A DNA stretch of 64,000 nucleotides from Sphingomonas sp. BK235. Its GTDB lineage: Bacteria; Pseudomonadota; Alphaproteobacteria; Sphingomonadales; Sphingomonadaceae. The position numbers and the translations under genes were made by a program. The stretch covers positions 62,001 to 126,000 of the forward strand of contig NZ_SLXN01000005.1 in NCBI RefSeq assembly GCF_004345855.1, read 5' to 3'. Each line of letters begins with the position of its first letter. The first letter of the stretch is position 1. Of the stretch, positions 9,135-18,379 are shown in pieces. The notes beneath the pieces were generated by a model. The model worked only from the letters and a program-made list of their open reading frames with translations, was not told the origin of the DNA and ran no database searches.

Positions 9135-10469
9135 ATGGCGAGCTACGATCTCCTGCTGAGCGGCGGCACCGTCCACACGCCCGGCGGCCCGGTGCGGGCC
9201 GACGTGGGCGTGAGCGACGGCCGCATCATCGCGATCGGTGCGAGCGGCGACGCGGGGCGGCGGATCGACTGCACCGGGCTCGACATCCTGCCCGGCGTGA
9301 TCGACACCCAGGTGCATTTCCGCGAGCCCGGGCTGGAGCATAAGGAGGATCTCGCGAGCGGCAGCGAGGCCGCGGTGCGCGGCGGCGTCGTGGCGGTGTT
9401 CGAGATGCCCAACACCAAGCCCAACACCGACTCGGCCGAGGCGATCGCCGACAAGCTGGCGCGCGCGCAGGGGCGGATGTGGTGCGACCACGCCTTCTAC
9501 GTCGGCGCCACCAACCACAATGCGCGCGAGCTGGCGGAGCTGGAGCGGCTGCCCGGCACCGCGGGGGTGAAGATCTTCATGGGCGCCTCCACCGGCGACC
9601 TGCTGGTGAGCGAGGATTCGCGCCTCGCCGAGGTGCTGGCGCACGGCGTCCGCCGAGTCGCGATCCACGCCGAGGACGAGGACCGCATGAACGCGCGCGC
9701 CGGCGAGCGCATCGCGGGTGATCCCTCATCGCACCCGGTGTGGCGCGACGACGAGAGCGCGATGCTGGCGACCACCCGCATCCTGCGGCTGGCGCGCGCG
9801 GCGCGGCGGCGCATCCACGTGCTCCACGTCACCACGCCGGCCGAGCTCGAACTGCTCGGGCGCAACAAGGACATCGCGACCTGCGAAGTGACGCCGCAGC
9901 ATCTCACGCTGGCGGGCGAGGAAGCCTATCCGCGGCTCGGCACGCTGGCGCAGATGAACCCGCCGATCCGCTCGGGCGCGCATCGCGACGGGCTGTGGCA
10001 TTGGCTCAACCAGGGCGTGCCCGACGTGATCGGCTCGGATCACGCGCCGCACACGCTGGAGGAGAAAGGCAAGGAATATCCGGCGAGCCCGAGCGGCATG
10101 CCCGGCGTGCAGACCTTGCTGCCGCTGCTGCTCGACCATGCCGCCAACGGCCGGCTGTCGCTCCAGCGCGTGATCGAGCTGACCAGCGCGGGTGCGCAGC
10201 GCATCTTCGGGCTGGTCGGCAAGGGGCGGATCGCGCGCGGCTATGACGCCGACTTCACGGTGGTCGATCTGCGCAAGCGCTGGACGATCGGGGACGAGTG
10301 GCTGGCGTCGCGCGCGGGCTGGTCGCCCTTCACCGGCATGGAACTGACCGGCAAGCCGATCGGCACGATCATCCGCGGCGAGGTGGCGATGTGGGAGGAC
10401 GAGCTCGGCACCGCGCCGCAGGGCCAGCCGCTGCGCTTCGAGGCCAGCGAGTTCCCGGGCACGCGCTGA
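9135..10469 (+). CDS. pyrC: Dihydroorotase, type I (amidohydrolase family)
   Basis: The protein has 444 aa. Metal-site motifs are in order: DTQVHFREPG (strand 1 HxH equivalent), the carboxylated-Lys region GVKIFMGAST, HAEDED, VLHVTT and IGSDHAPHT (final Asp). GVIDTQVHFREPG and MPNTKPNTDS are typical of class I dihydroorotases that close carbamoyl-aspartate to dihydroorotate in pyrimidine synthesis. Related hydantoinases/allantoinases cannot be fully excluded. Divergent from ygfZ; GGAAAGGAC precedes the ATG. Confidence 0.85.
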   Translation: MASYDLLLSGGTVHTPGGPVRADVGVSDGRIIAIGASGDAGRRIDCTGLDILPGVIDTQVHFREPGLEHKEDLASGSEAAVRGGVVAVFEMPNTKPNTDSAEAIADKLARAQGRMWCDHAFYVGATNHNARELAELERLPGTAGVKIFMGASTGDLLVSEDSRLAEVLAHGVRRVAIHAEDEDRMNARAGERIAGDPSSHPVWRDDESAMLATTRILRLARAARRRIHVLHVTTPAELELLGRNKDIATCEVTPQHLTLAGEEAYPRLGTLAQMNPPIRSGAHRDGLWHWLNQGVPDVIGSDHAPHTLEEKGKEYPASPSGMPGVQTLLPLLLDHAANGRLSLQRVIELTSAGAQRIFGLVGKGRIARGYDADFTVVDLRKRWTIGDEWLASRAGWSPFTGMELTGKPIGTIIRGEVAMWEDELGTAPQGQPLRFEASEFPGTR

Positions 10470-10488
10470 CCCGCGCCGCGGCGGCGGG

Positions 10489-10752
10489 TCACATGACGAT
10501 GCCGGGCCTGGCCTCCTCGATCGCGGCGAGCACCATCCGCTCCCAGATCGCGACGTCGCCCGCCGCCGCCATCGCGGGGCTGGGCGCGCGCAGCGTGTGG
10601 AGCACCGCGATCGCGTCGTCGCGATAGTCCCGCCAGGTCGCGGCGACCTGCGCCGAGGCGGATTCGGACTCGCCATGGCCGTTGGCGCTGAGATGCTGGC
10701 CGGCGAGCACCCGCGCGATCCGGTCGACGGCGGGCGAGGTGGCGGTGTCCAT
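10489..10752 (-). CDS. Small conserved-looking protein of unknown function (87 aa)
   Basis: Predicted soluble, alpha-helical protein. The start ATG at 10752 has a very good Shine-Dalgarno (AGGAGAAAAGGAG). The N-terminus MDTATSPAVDRIARVLAG and the ending ERMVLAAIEEARPGIVM look like a real protein, not a shadow frame. It is convergent with the dihydroorotase gene (20 bases apart) and divergent from the gcv promoter. No family is recognised. Confidence 0.7.
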   Translation of the reverse strand: MDTATSPAVDRIARVLAGQHLSANGHGESESASAQVAATWRDYRDDAIAVLHTLRAPSPAMAAAGDVAIWERMVLAAIEEARPGIVM

Positions 10753-10845
10753 GCGTGGCTCCTTTTCTCCTGCGCGGTCAACGTCCCGCACGCCGCGCGG
10801 CTCCGCGCCTCGCCACCGGGCCGGCGCGGCGCGCCGCGAACGCGA

Positions 10846-10873
10846 TTGACTCGCGCCGCGCTTGCCGTAGAGC
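10846..10873 (+). promoter_or_regulatory. Probable sigma-70 promoter of the gcv operon
   Basis: TTGACT at 10846-10851 and TAGAGC at 10868-10873 are separated by 16 bases and lie directly ahead of the riboswitch. Confidence 0.5.
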
Positions 10874-10904
10874 GGCGACACGTCGATGCCGGGCGACCGG
10901 CATG

Positions 10905-11112
10905 GGCAGGCGCGGGAGAGTGCGGCGGGCCTTGCAGGCCCGGAACCGCCGCCGAAGGAGCAACCACCCCGGAATCTCTCAGGCAGCAGGGACCGCGCCG
11001 GCCTGTATCGACACTCTGGAAAGCGGCGGCGCATGCCTCGGGCAGGCGCCTCCCACCGAAGGGGTAACCCGCGCGTGCGCGGGGAAAGCTCTCAGGTCCC
11101 GTGACAGAGGGG
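10905..11112 (+). ncRNA. Tandem glycine riboswitch (gcvT leader)
   Basis: Two successive glycine aptamers can be recognised. Aptamer I (about 10905-11003) contains GGGAGAG, CGCCGAAGGAGCAA and GAATCTCTCAGGCA...GGAC. Aptamer II (about 11008-11112) contains ACTCTGGAAAG, ACCGAAGGGGTAA, AGCTCTCAGGTCCC and GACAGAGGGG. This layout is known to switch on glycine-cleavage genes when glycine is plentiful. The expression platform would be the 50 bases before gcvT; its mechanism (termination or translation) is not evident. Confidence 0.93.
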
Positions 11113-11163
11113 GAAACGGATCAGGCCGGGCGACCGGCGCGATTCGCCCTCGCACGTACGGAC

Positions 11164-12330
11164 ATGATGATGAGCGACTCCGTTCCCCCATCGACCGACC
11201 TCCCGATCGACGACGAGCTCGAACCGATCGAGATCCTCACGCTGCCGCTCGACGCCTGGCACCGCCAGCGCGGCGCGCGCATGGTCGAGTTCGCCGGCTA
11301 TCACATGCCCGTCCAATATGAGGGCATCATGGCCGAGCATCTGTGGACGCGCGAGCATGCCGGGCTGTTCGACGTCAGCCATATGGGCCAGCTCGGCATT
11401 ACCGGGCCGAACGTCGCGACCGCGCTCGAGGCGCTGATGCCCGCGGCGATCAGCGACGCGCCGCGCAACAAGGCGCGCTACTCGCTGCTGCTCGACGATC
11501 AGGGCGGCGTGCTCGACGACCTGATGCTGACGCCGCAGGGCGAGGACCGCGTCTATATGGTCGTCAACGGCGCGACCAAGTATGACGACGTCGCGCATAT
11601 GATCGAGCGGCTGCCCGACGACATCACGCTCAACCTGATGGAGGAGCATGCGCTGCTCGCGGTGCAGGGGCCGGAGGCGGTCGTCGCGGTGGCGCGGCTG
11701 ATCCCCGGCGTCGATGCTTTGGTGTTCATGCAGGCGGGCGCGTTCGACTGGCAGGGCCACAAGCTGTGGATCAGCCGCTCGGGCTATACCGGCGAGGATG
11801 GCGTCGAGATCTCGGTGCCGGCCGAGGCGGCGGTGGCGCTGGCCGACGCGCTCGTCGCGCAGCCCGAGATCAAGCCGATCGGCCTCGGCGCGCGCGACTC
11901 GCTGCGGCTGGAGGCGGGGCTGCCGCTCTACGGCCATGACCTCGATCCCACCACCACGCCGGTGATGGCCGACCTCGGCTTCGCACTGGCCAAGCGCCGC
12001 CGCGAGGCCGCCGACTTCCCCGGCGCCGCGCGCGTGCTCGCCGAGCGCGAGGGCGGGCCGGCGCTGCGCCGCGTCGGGCTGCTCGTCGAGGGGCGCCAGC
12101 CGGTGCGCGAGGGCGCCACCGTGGTCGACGCCAGCGGCGCCACCATCGGCCGCGTCACCAGCGGCGGCTTCGCGCCGAGCGTCGGGGCGCCGATCGCGAT
12201 GGCCTATGTTCCCGCGGCACTCGCCGCCCCCGGCACCGGCGTGACGCTGTCGCAGCGCGGCAAGCCGCACCGCGCGACGGTCACCGCGATGCCGTTCGTT
12301 CCCCACCGTTACTTCCGAGGAGTGAAGTGA
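11164..12330 (+). CDS. gcvT: Aminomethyltransferase, glycine cleavage T protein
   Basis: The protein has 388 aa. Motifs [30 protein letters not shown] (start), [33 protein letters not shown] and a C-terminal barrel with PVREGA are typical of GcvT. It transfers the methylene group from the H-protein-bound aminomethyl to tetrahydrofolate, releasing ammonia. Three in-frame ATG codons (11164, 11167, 11170) leave the start ambiguous. The frame also runs back into the riboswitch, but a start there would lie within folded aptamer II. It is followed after one base by gcvH. Confidence 0.93.
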   Translation: MMMSDSVPPSTDLPIDDELEPIEILTLPLDAWHRQRGARMVEFAGYHMPVQYEGIMAEHLWTREHAGLFDVSHMGQLGITGPNVATALEALMPAAISDAPRNKARYSLLLDDQGGVLDDLMLTPQGEDRVYMVVNGATKYDDVAHMIERLPDDITLNLMEEHALLAVQGPEAVVAVARLIPGVDALVFMQAGAFDWQGHKLWISRSGYTGEDGVEISVPAEAAVALADALVAQPEIKPIGLGARDSLRLEAGLPLYGHDLDPTTTPVMADLGFALAKRRREAADFPGAARVLAEREGGPALRRVGLLVEGRQPVREGATVVDASGATIGRVTSGGFAPSVGAPIAMAYVPAALAAPGTGVTLSQRGKPHRATVTAMPFVPHRYFRGVK

Positions 12331-12331
12331 G

Positions 12332-12703
12332 ATGAGCCGCTATTTCACCGAGGACCACGAGTGGATCGAGGTCGAGGGCCAGACCGGCACGGTCGGCATC
12401 AGCGACTATGCGCAGGGCCAGCTCGGCGACATCGTCTTCGTCGAGGCGCCGGACTCGGGCCGTAGCCTGAGCAAGGGCGACGAGGCCGCGGTGGTCGAGA
12501 GCGTCAAGGCAGCGTCGGACGTCTATGCGCCGGTGTCGGGCACGGTGACCGAGGGCAATCCCGCGCTCGCCGACGAGCCGTCGCTGGTCAACTCGGACCC
12601 GGAGGGCGAGGGCTGGTTCTTCAAGCTGACGCTCAGCGACCCGAGCGAGCTCGAGACGCTGATGGACGAGACCGCCTACGCCGCCTTCGTCGCCAAATTG
12701 TGA
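12332..12703 (+). CDS. gcvH: Glycine cleavage H protein (lipoyl carrier)
   Basis: The protein has 123 aa, the standard family length. The lipoyl-lysine is K59 in [12 protein letters not shown], within the biotinyl/lipoyl-type fold ([17 protein letters not shown] upstream). It shuttles the aminomethyl intermediate between the P, T and L proteins. It lies one base after gcvT; a perfect 20-base palindrome lies between it and gcvPA. Confidence 0.96.
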   Translation: MSRYFTEDHEWIEVEGQTGTVGISDYAQGQLGDIVFVEAPDSGRSLSKGDEAAVVESVKAASDVYAPVSGTVTEGNPALADEPSLVNSDPEGEGWFFKLTLSDPSELETLMDETAYAAFVAKL

Positions 12704-12710
12704 TGTGACG

Positions 12711-12730
12711 CCCCTCCCGCGCGGGAGGGG
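12711..12730. repeat. Perfect 20-bp palindrome between gcvH and gcvPA
   Basis: CCCCTCCCGC followed by GCGGGAGGGG, then a second smaller CCCCT/AGGGG fold at 12736-12750. It has no T tract, so it is more likely an mRNA-processing or stabilising hairpin, or an intergenic repeat, than a terminator. Confidence 0.7.
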
Positions 12731-12769
12731 CGGAACCCCTCCCTGAGGGGAGGCGGGAGAGACCAGATC

Positions 12770-14128
12770 ATGCGCTACCTTCCCCTCACGCCGGCCGACC
12801 GCAGCGACATGCTCGCGGTGATCGGCGCTTCCTCGATCGACGAGCTGTTCGTCGACGTGCCCGAGTCCGCGCGGCTCGACGGTCCGGTGCGCGACCTGCC
12901 GCTCCACGCCAGCGAGCTGGCGGTCGAGCGCCACATGACCGCGCTGGCGCGCAGGAACACCGTCGCGGGCGAGGTGCCCTTCTTCCTCGGCGCCGGCGCC
13001 TATCGCCACCACGTGCCCGCCTCGGTCGATCATCTGATCCAGCGCGGCGAGTTCCTCACCGCCTACACGCCCTATCAGCCCGAGATCGCGCAGGGCACGC
13101 TGCAGATGCTGTTCGAGTTCCAGACGCAGGTCGCGCGCCTGCTCGGGACCGACGTGGCCAATGCCAGCATGTACGACGGCTCGACCGCCTGCTGGGAGGC
13201 GATCGGCATGGCGCGGCGGATCACGCGGCGCGGCAAGGCGCTGCTCTCGTCCGGGCTGCACCCGCATTACGTGTCGGTCGCCAAGACCATGGCACGCTAC
13301 ACCGGCGACCTGCTCGAGACCGGCGCGCCCGCGCTGAGCGCCGAGACCGACGTCGACCAGCTGATCGCCGCGATCGACGCCGACACGTCGTGCGTCGTCG
13401 TGCAATATCCCGACATCCTCGGGCGCGTCGCCGACCTGACGCCGCTCGCCGAGGCATGCCAGGCGAACAAGGCGCTGCTGATCGCGGTGGTGACCGAGCC
13501 GGTCGCGCTGGGGGCGCTGCGCGCGCCGGGCGAGATGGGCGCCGACATCGTCGTCGGCGAGGGCCAGTCGCTCGGCGTCGGGCTCCAGTTCGGCGGGCCG
13601 TATGTCGGGCTGTTCGGCTGCAAGGACAAGTACGTCCGCCAGATGCCCGGCCGGCTGTGCGGCGAGACGGTCGACGCCGACGGGCGCCGCGGCTTCGTGC
13701 TGACGCTGTCGACGCGCGAGCAGCATATCCGCCGCGAGAAGGCCACCAGCAACATCTGCACCAACTCGGGGCTGTGTGCGCTGGCCTTCTCGATCCACAT
13801 GACCCTGCTGGGCGAGGCGGGGCTGCGCCGGCTCGCCGGGATCAACCACGCGATGGCGTGCCGCGCCGCCGACCGGCTCGCGCAGGTGCCCGGCGTGCGC
13901 GTGGTCAATGACGCCTTCTTCAACGAGTTCACGCTCGACCTCGGGCAGGAGGCGCGCCCGGTGGTGCGCACGCTGGCGGAGCGCGGCGTGCTCGCGGGCG
14001 TGTCGCTCGGGCGGCTCTACCCGGGCGAGCCGGCGCTGGCGAACGGGCTGGTGGTGGCGGTGACCGAGACGGTGACCGACGAGGATATCGAGGCGCTGGC
14101 GACGGCGCTGACGGAGGTGCTGGCATGA
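12770..14128 (+). CDS. gcvPA: Glycine dehydrogenase (decarboxylating) subunit 1
   Basis: The protein has 452 aa. It is the N-terminal-half subunit of the split P protein: [59 protein letters not shown] and [11 protein letters not shown] are characteristic. It forms a heterotetramer with GcvPB. The start has AGGCGGGAGAG upstream. The stop overlaps the gcvPB start by ATGA at 14125-14128, consistent with stoichiometric production. Confidence 0.96.
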   Translation: MRYLPLTPADRSDMLAVIGASSIDELFVDVPESARLDGPVRDLPLHASELAVERHMTALARRNTVAGEVPFFLGAGAYRHHVPASVDHLIQRGEFLTAYTPYQPEIAQGTLQMLFEFQTQVARLLGTDVANASMYDGSTACWEAIGMARRITRRGKALLSSGLHPHYVSVAKTMARYTGDLLETGAPALSAETDVDQLIAAIDADTSCVVVQYPDILGRVADLTPLAEACQANKALLIAVVTEPVALGALRAPGEMGADIVVGEGQSLGVGLQFGGPYVGLFGCKDKYVRQMPGRLCGETVDADGRRGFVLTLSTREQHIRREKATSNICTNSGLCALAFSIHMTLLGEAGLRRLAGINHAMACRAADRLAQVPGVRVVNDAFFNEFTLDLGQEARPVVRTLAERGVLAGVSLGRLYPGEPALANGLVVAVTETVTDEDIEALATALTEVLA

Positions 14129-15699
14129 CGATCAACCAGAGCGGCTGGAAGCCGACCGCGCCGGCGGACCGCGGCGACGCGGCGGGCGCGACCTTCACCG
14201 GCAACAAGGCGCTGATGCTGGAGGAGCCGCTGATCTTCGAGATCGGCGACGACCAGACCACCGGCGTCGACTTCGCCGCGGGCGATGTCGCGGGCTCGCG
14301 GCTGGGCGGCCTCAGCCGCAAGGATCCGATCGGGCTGCCCGGCCTGTCGGAGCCCGAGACGGTGCGCCATTACACCCGCCTCAGCCGGCAGAATTACGCG
14401 ATCGACCTCGGCCTCTTCCCGCTCGGCTCGTGCACGATGAAGCACAACCCGCGGCTCAACGAGAAGATGGCGCGGTTGCCGGGCTTCGCCGACGTCCACC
14501 CGCTCCAGCCGATCGACACGGTGCAGGGCGCGCTGGCGGTGATCCACCAGCTCGCGCACTGGCTGGTCACGCTCACCGGCATGCACTCGGTGGCGATGAG
14601 CCCCAAGGCCGGCGCGCACGGCGAATTGTGCGGTATCCTCGCGATCAAGGCGGCGCTGGCGAAGCGCGGCGAGGGGCATCGCAAGGTGATCCTCGTCCCC
14701 GAATCGGCGCACGGCACCAACCCCGCCACCGCGGCCTTCGCGGGCTTCAGCGTGGAGGACATCCCCGCCACCGCCGAGGGGCGCGTCGACACCGCGGCGC
14801 TCACCGCGCGGCTGGGACCGGACGTGGCCGGGGTGATGATCACCAACCCCAACACCTGCGGCCTGTTCGAGCGCGACCTCAAGGCGATCTCGGACGCGGT
14901 CCATGCGGCGGGCGGCTACGTCTATTGCGACGGCGCCAATTTCAACGCGATCGTCGGCCGGGTGCGCCCGGGCGACCTCGGCGTCGACGCGATGCACATC
15001 AACCTGCACAAGACCTTCTCCACCCCGCATGGCGGCGGCGGGCCGGGCTCGGGGCCGGTGGTGTTCTCCGAGGCGCTGACCCCGTTCGCGCCGCTGCCCT
15101 TCGTCGAGCGCGACGGCGACCAGTTCCGTCTGGTCGAGGAGGAGAATGCCGAGGAGCATCACGCCGACAGCTTCGGCCGCATGGTCGCCTTCCACGGCCA
15201 GATGGGGATGTTCACGCGCGCGCTGACCTATATCCTCAGCCACGGCGCCGACGGGCTGCGCCAGGTCGCCGAGGATGCGGTGCTCAACGCCAATTACGTG
15301 CTGCGCCGGCTGGAGGACACGCTCGACGCGCCGTTCGCCGGCTCGGGGCCGTGCATGCACGAGGCGATCTTCTCCGACCGCGGTCTGGCGCCGGGCTTCT
15401 CCACGATCGACATCGCCAAGGCGCTGATCGACGAGGGCTATCACCCGATGACCATGTATTTCCCGCTGGTCGTCCACGGCGCCATGCTGGTGGAGCCGAC
15501 CGAGACCGAGAGCAAGGCGGCGCTGGACCAGTTCATCGGCGCGCTGCGCTCGGTGGCGGAGCGCGCCAAGGCGGGCGACGCCGCGCTCAAGACCGCGCCG
15601 CATTTCGCCCCGCGCGCGCGGCTCGACGAGACGCTGGCGGCGCGCAAGCCGGTGCTGGTGTGGAAGCCGACCGCGGCCGAGGCGCAGGCGGCGGAATAG
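14125..15699 (+). CDS. gcvPB: Glycine dehydrogenase (decarboxylating) subunit 2
   Basis: The protein has 524 aa. It is the PLP-binding half of P protein. The Schiff-base lysine is K296 in [44 protein letters not shown] and the C-terminal [10 protein letters not shown] are family signatures. It decarboxylates glycine and loads the aminomethyl group onto GcvH lipoate. It is the last gene of the riboswitch-controlled operon; the L protein is not in this window, as is usual because it is shared with other complexes. Confidence 0.96.
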   Translation: MTINQSGWKPTAPADRGDAAGATFTGNKALMLEEPLIFEIGDDQTTGVDFAAGDVAGSRLGGLSRKDPIGLPGLSEPETVRHYTRLSRQNYAIDLGLFPLGSCTMKHNPRLNEKMARLPGFADVHPLQPIDTVQGALAVIHQLAHWLVTLTGMHSVAMSPKAGAHGELCGILAIKAALAKRGEGHRKVILVPESAHGTNPATAAFAGFSVEDIPATAEGRVDTAALTARLGPDVAGVMITNPNTCGLFERDLKAISDAVHAAGGYVYCDGANFNAIVGRVRPGDLGVDAMHINLHKTFSTPHGGGGPGSGPVVFSEALTPFAPLPFVERDGDQFRLVEEENAEEHHADSFGRMVAFHGQMGMFTRALTYILSHGADGLRQVAEDAVLNANYVLRRLEDTLDAPFAGSGPCMHEAIFSDRGLAPGFSTIDIAKALIDEGYHPMTMYFPLVVHGAMLVEPTETESKAALDQFIGALRSVAERAKAGDAALKTAPHFAPRARLDETLAARKPVLVWKPTAAEAQAAE

Positions 15700-15740
15700 C
15701 CGGCACGTCGCGGCCGGGCTTCGACACGCTCAGCCCCTCC

Positions 15741-15780
15741 CCGGCACGAACGGAGACTGCCCCGCTCCGTTCGTGCCGCG
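15741..15780. terminator. Strong hairpin after gcvPB
   Basis: CCGGCACGAACGGAG and CTCCGTTCGTGCCG form a long stem between the convergent gcvPB and EamA genes. It is preceded by TTCGACACGCTCAGC, a fragment of the repeat family also seen near rpoB. There is no clear T tract, so it may be a repeat-derived bidirectional terminator. Confidence 0.6.
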
Positions 15781-15785
15781 GCGTC

Positions 15786-16691
15786 TCACCCGATGCCCTG
15801 TGCCATCGCCTGGCGCGTCTCCTCGCGGCGACGGACGTGCTCGCGCCAGACGATGTACAGCCCCGCGGCGACGATCACCGGCGCGCCGACCCAGGTCGCG
15901 CGATCGGGCAGATGGTCGAACACCAGCCAGCCGAGCAAGGTCGCCCACAGCAGCGACGTGTAATCCATCGGCACCACCGCCGACACCGGGCCGAAGCTCA
16001 GCGAGCCCGTCATCGCCACCTGCGCCGCGCCGCCGAACAGGCCGCACGTCACCAGCACGAGCCAGAGCCACGGCGTGTGCGGCTGTGCCCAGATCGCATA
16101 GGCGATGCCGAGCGGCACCAGCGAGAGCGTCGAGAACCAGAAGACGGTGGTGAGCGGCTTCTCGGTGCGTCCGATCGTGCGCAGCAGAATCGTCACCACC
16201 GCGGTCAGCACCGCCGCGACCAGTCCGCTGAGCGCGCCGTGGAGCGGCACCTGATGCCCGCCCGGCTGCGCGACGATCACCACCCCTGCGAAGCCCACCG
16301 CTACCGCCGCCCAGCGGCGCCATCCGGTCGGCTCCTTGAGCACCAGCGCGCCCAGGACCGTGGCGAAGATCGGCATCGAGAAACCGATCGTGGTCGCTTC
16401 CGCCAGCGGCAGCACGGTGAGCGCGTAGAAGGTGAAGGCCATCGAGATCAGCCCCACCACCGCGCGCGCCAGATGTGCGCCGAAGCGCCGCGTCGGCAGC
16501 GTCGCGAAGCCCGGCCCCACCCATACCACCGCGGTGACGAGCAGGGCGGCGCCGCACTGGCGCCAGAACAGGATCTCGGCGAGGTGCGCGCCGCCCGCCT
16601 CGGCGAGCTTGATGCAGGTGTTCATCAGCGCGAACAGCGCCACCGAGGTGAGCCGCAGCGCGACGGCGAGCAGGATGCGATCGGGAACCAC
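15786..16691 (-). CDS. DMT-superfamily (EamA) transporter
   Basis: The protein has 301 aa and about ten predicted membrane helices in two EamA repeats. NTCIKLAEAGGAHLAEILFWR near the start, ALTVLPLAEATTIGFSMPIF at the end of repeat 1, and GPVSAVVPMDYTSLLWATLLGWLVFDHLPD in repeat 2 are typical. The substrate cannot be read from sequence; relatives export metabolites or amino acids. The start is a GTG at 16691. It is convergent with gcvPB and divergent from the MATE gene. Confidence 0.88.
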   Translation of the reverse strand: MVPDRILLAVALRLTSVALFALMNTCIKLAEAGGAHLAEILFWRQCGAALLVTAVVWVGPGFATLPTRRFGAHLARAVVGLISMAFTFYALTVLPLAEATTIGFSMPIFATVLGALVLKEPTGWRRWAAVAVGFAGVVIVAQPGGHQVPLHGALSGLVAAVLTAVVTILLRTIGRTEKPLTTVFWFSTLSLVPLGIAYAIWAQPHTPWLWLVLVTCGLFGGAAQVAMTGSLSFGPVSAVVPMDYTSLLWATLLGWLVFDHLPDRATWVGAPVIVAAGLYIVWREHVRRREETRQAMAQGIG

Positions 16692-16809
16692 CCGCGTGCC
16701 TTAGCCGCATTTCGCGCCGCGTGGGGCGCGAAGCGTGCCCCGCCGCGACGAAAGGTAGGAAGCCGCGCCGTTCCGGCCTACAGCGCGGCGATCCGCAGGG
16801 GAGAGGCCG

Positions 16810-18249
16810 ATGGCGCGCGCGCCGCAACGTGATCTGACCGAGGGACCGATCGGGCGCACGCTGTTGCTGTTCGCGCTGCCGACGCTCGCCTCCAGCGTGC
16901 TCCAGTCGCTCAACGGATCGATCAACGCGATCTGGATCGGGCAATTCCTCGGCGAGCGCGCGCTGGCCGCGACCACCAACGCCAACATCATCATGTTCCT
17001 GCTGGTCGCCGCGGTGTTCGGCTTCGGCATGGCGGCGACGATCCTGATCGGGCAGAACATGGGGCGGCGCGACATGGACGCGGTGCGGCGCGTGCTCGGC
17101 ACCTCGGTCGGGCTGTTCGCGCTGCTGTCGCTCGCGACCACGGGGGTGGGGTGGCTCGCCGCCCCCGCGATCCTGCGGCTGCTCGCCACACCGGCGGAAG
17201 TCTATCCGCTCGCGCTCGCTTATCTGCGCGTGATCTTCGTGGCGATGCCGCCGGGCTTCCTGTCGGTGCTGCTTACCATGGCGCTGCGCGGCACCGGCGA
17301 CTCGATCACCCCGCTCAAGTTCATGGCGCTCGCCGCGCTGCTCGACGTCGCGCTCAACCCGCTGCTGATCCGCGGGCTGGGGCCGGTGCCGGCGCTGGGG
17401 ATCGCGGGGTCGGCGCTGGCGACGCTGCTCGCCAATGGCGTGTCGCTGCTCGCGCTGCTGGCCTTCATCTATCGCCGCGACCTGCCGATCCGGCTGCGCG
17501 GCGCGGAGCTGCGCTACGTCCTGCCCGATCCGGCGCTGCTGCGCACGATCGTCGTCAAGGGCGTGCCGATCGGGTTGCAGATGCTGGTTGTCTCGGGCTC
17601 GGCGCTGGCGATGGTGGGGCTGGTCAACCGCCACGGCACCGCCACCACCGCGGCCTATGGCGCGGCCAACCAATTGTGGACCTATGTCCAGATGCCCGCG
17701 ATGGCGGTGGGTGCCGCGGTCAGCGCGATGGCGGCGCAGAATATCGGGGCGGGCCGCTGGGACCGCGTCGGCCGGATCACGCGCGTCGGCATCCTCACCA
17801 ATGTCGCGCTGACGGGCGCGCTGGTCGCGCTGCTGGCGGTGCTCGACCGGCCGCTGCTGGGGCTGTTCCTCGGCCAGGACGGCGGCGCGATCGAGATCGC
17901 CGCGCGGATCAACCTGATCGCGGGGTGGAGCTTCGTGCTGTTTGGCGTGTCGATGGTGCTGTCGGCGACGGTGCGCGCCAATGGCGCGGTGGTCGGCCCG
18001 CTGCTGATCCTGGCGGTGGCGATGTTCCCGCTGCGGCTGGGGATCGCGGCCGGGCTGGCGCCGCGCTGGGGCGCGGACGCGATCTGGTGGAGCTTTCCCG
18101 CGGGGTCGATCGGGTCGATGCTGCTGATGATCGGCTATCATGCGCACGGCGGCTGGCGGCGGATCGGGCTGCCGGTGGCGCCGCACGAGGCCGGGGAGAA
18201 AGCGCTCGCCGGGTGCGAGCCCACCGCCAAGTCGATGCCGCTCGGCTGA
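16810..18249 (+). CDS. MATE-family multidrug/metabolite efflux transporter
   Basis: The protein has 479 aa and about twelve predicted helices. The family features LTEGPIGRTLLLFALPTLASSVLQSLNGSIN, the internal-repeat counterpart (IVVKGVPIGLQMLV) and GRWDRVGRITRVG are visible. Such inner-membrane antiporters expel cationic drugs or metabolites using Na+ or H+. GGGGAGAG lies upstream of the ATG. Monocistronic by spacing. Confidence 0.92.
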   Translation: MARAPQRDLTEGPIGRTLLLFALPTLASSVLQSLNGSINAIWIGQFLGERALAATTNANIIMFLLVAAVFGFGMAATILIGQNMGRRDMDAVRRVLGTSVGLFALLSLATTGVGWLAAPAILRLLATPAEVYPLALAYLRVIFVAMPPGFLSVLLTMALRGTGDSITPLKFMALAALLDVALNPLLIRGLGPVPALGIAGSALATLLANGVSLLALLAFIYRRDLPIRLRGAELRYVLPDPALLRTIVVKGVPIGLQMLVVSGSALAMVGLVNRHGTATTAAYGAANQLWTYVQMPAMAVGAAVSAMAAQNIGAGRWDRVGRITRVGILTNVALTGALVALLAVLDRPLLGLFLGQDGGAIEIAARINLIAGWSFVLFGVSMVLSATVRANGAVVGPLLILAVAMFPLRLGIAAGLAPRWGADAIWWSFPAGSIGSMLLMIGYHAHGGWRRIGLPVAPHEAGEKALAGCEPTAKSMPLG

Positions 18250-18379
18250 GCGCGCGTCGGCTCGGCCCGTCGCGACGGGCGAACCGCGCGCCGCGTCGCG
18301 TCGATCCTGCGCCTTGCGCGCCGCGCGCGCTGCGCCACGCTGCGGGCGAAGTTGGCGGGGCGACGAGCGGGAGCGGCGG

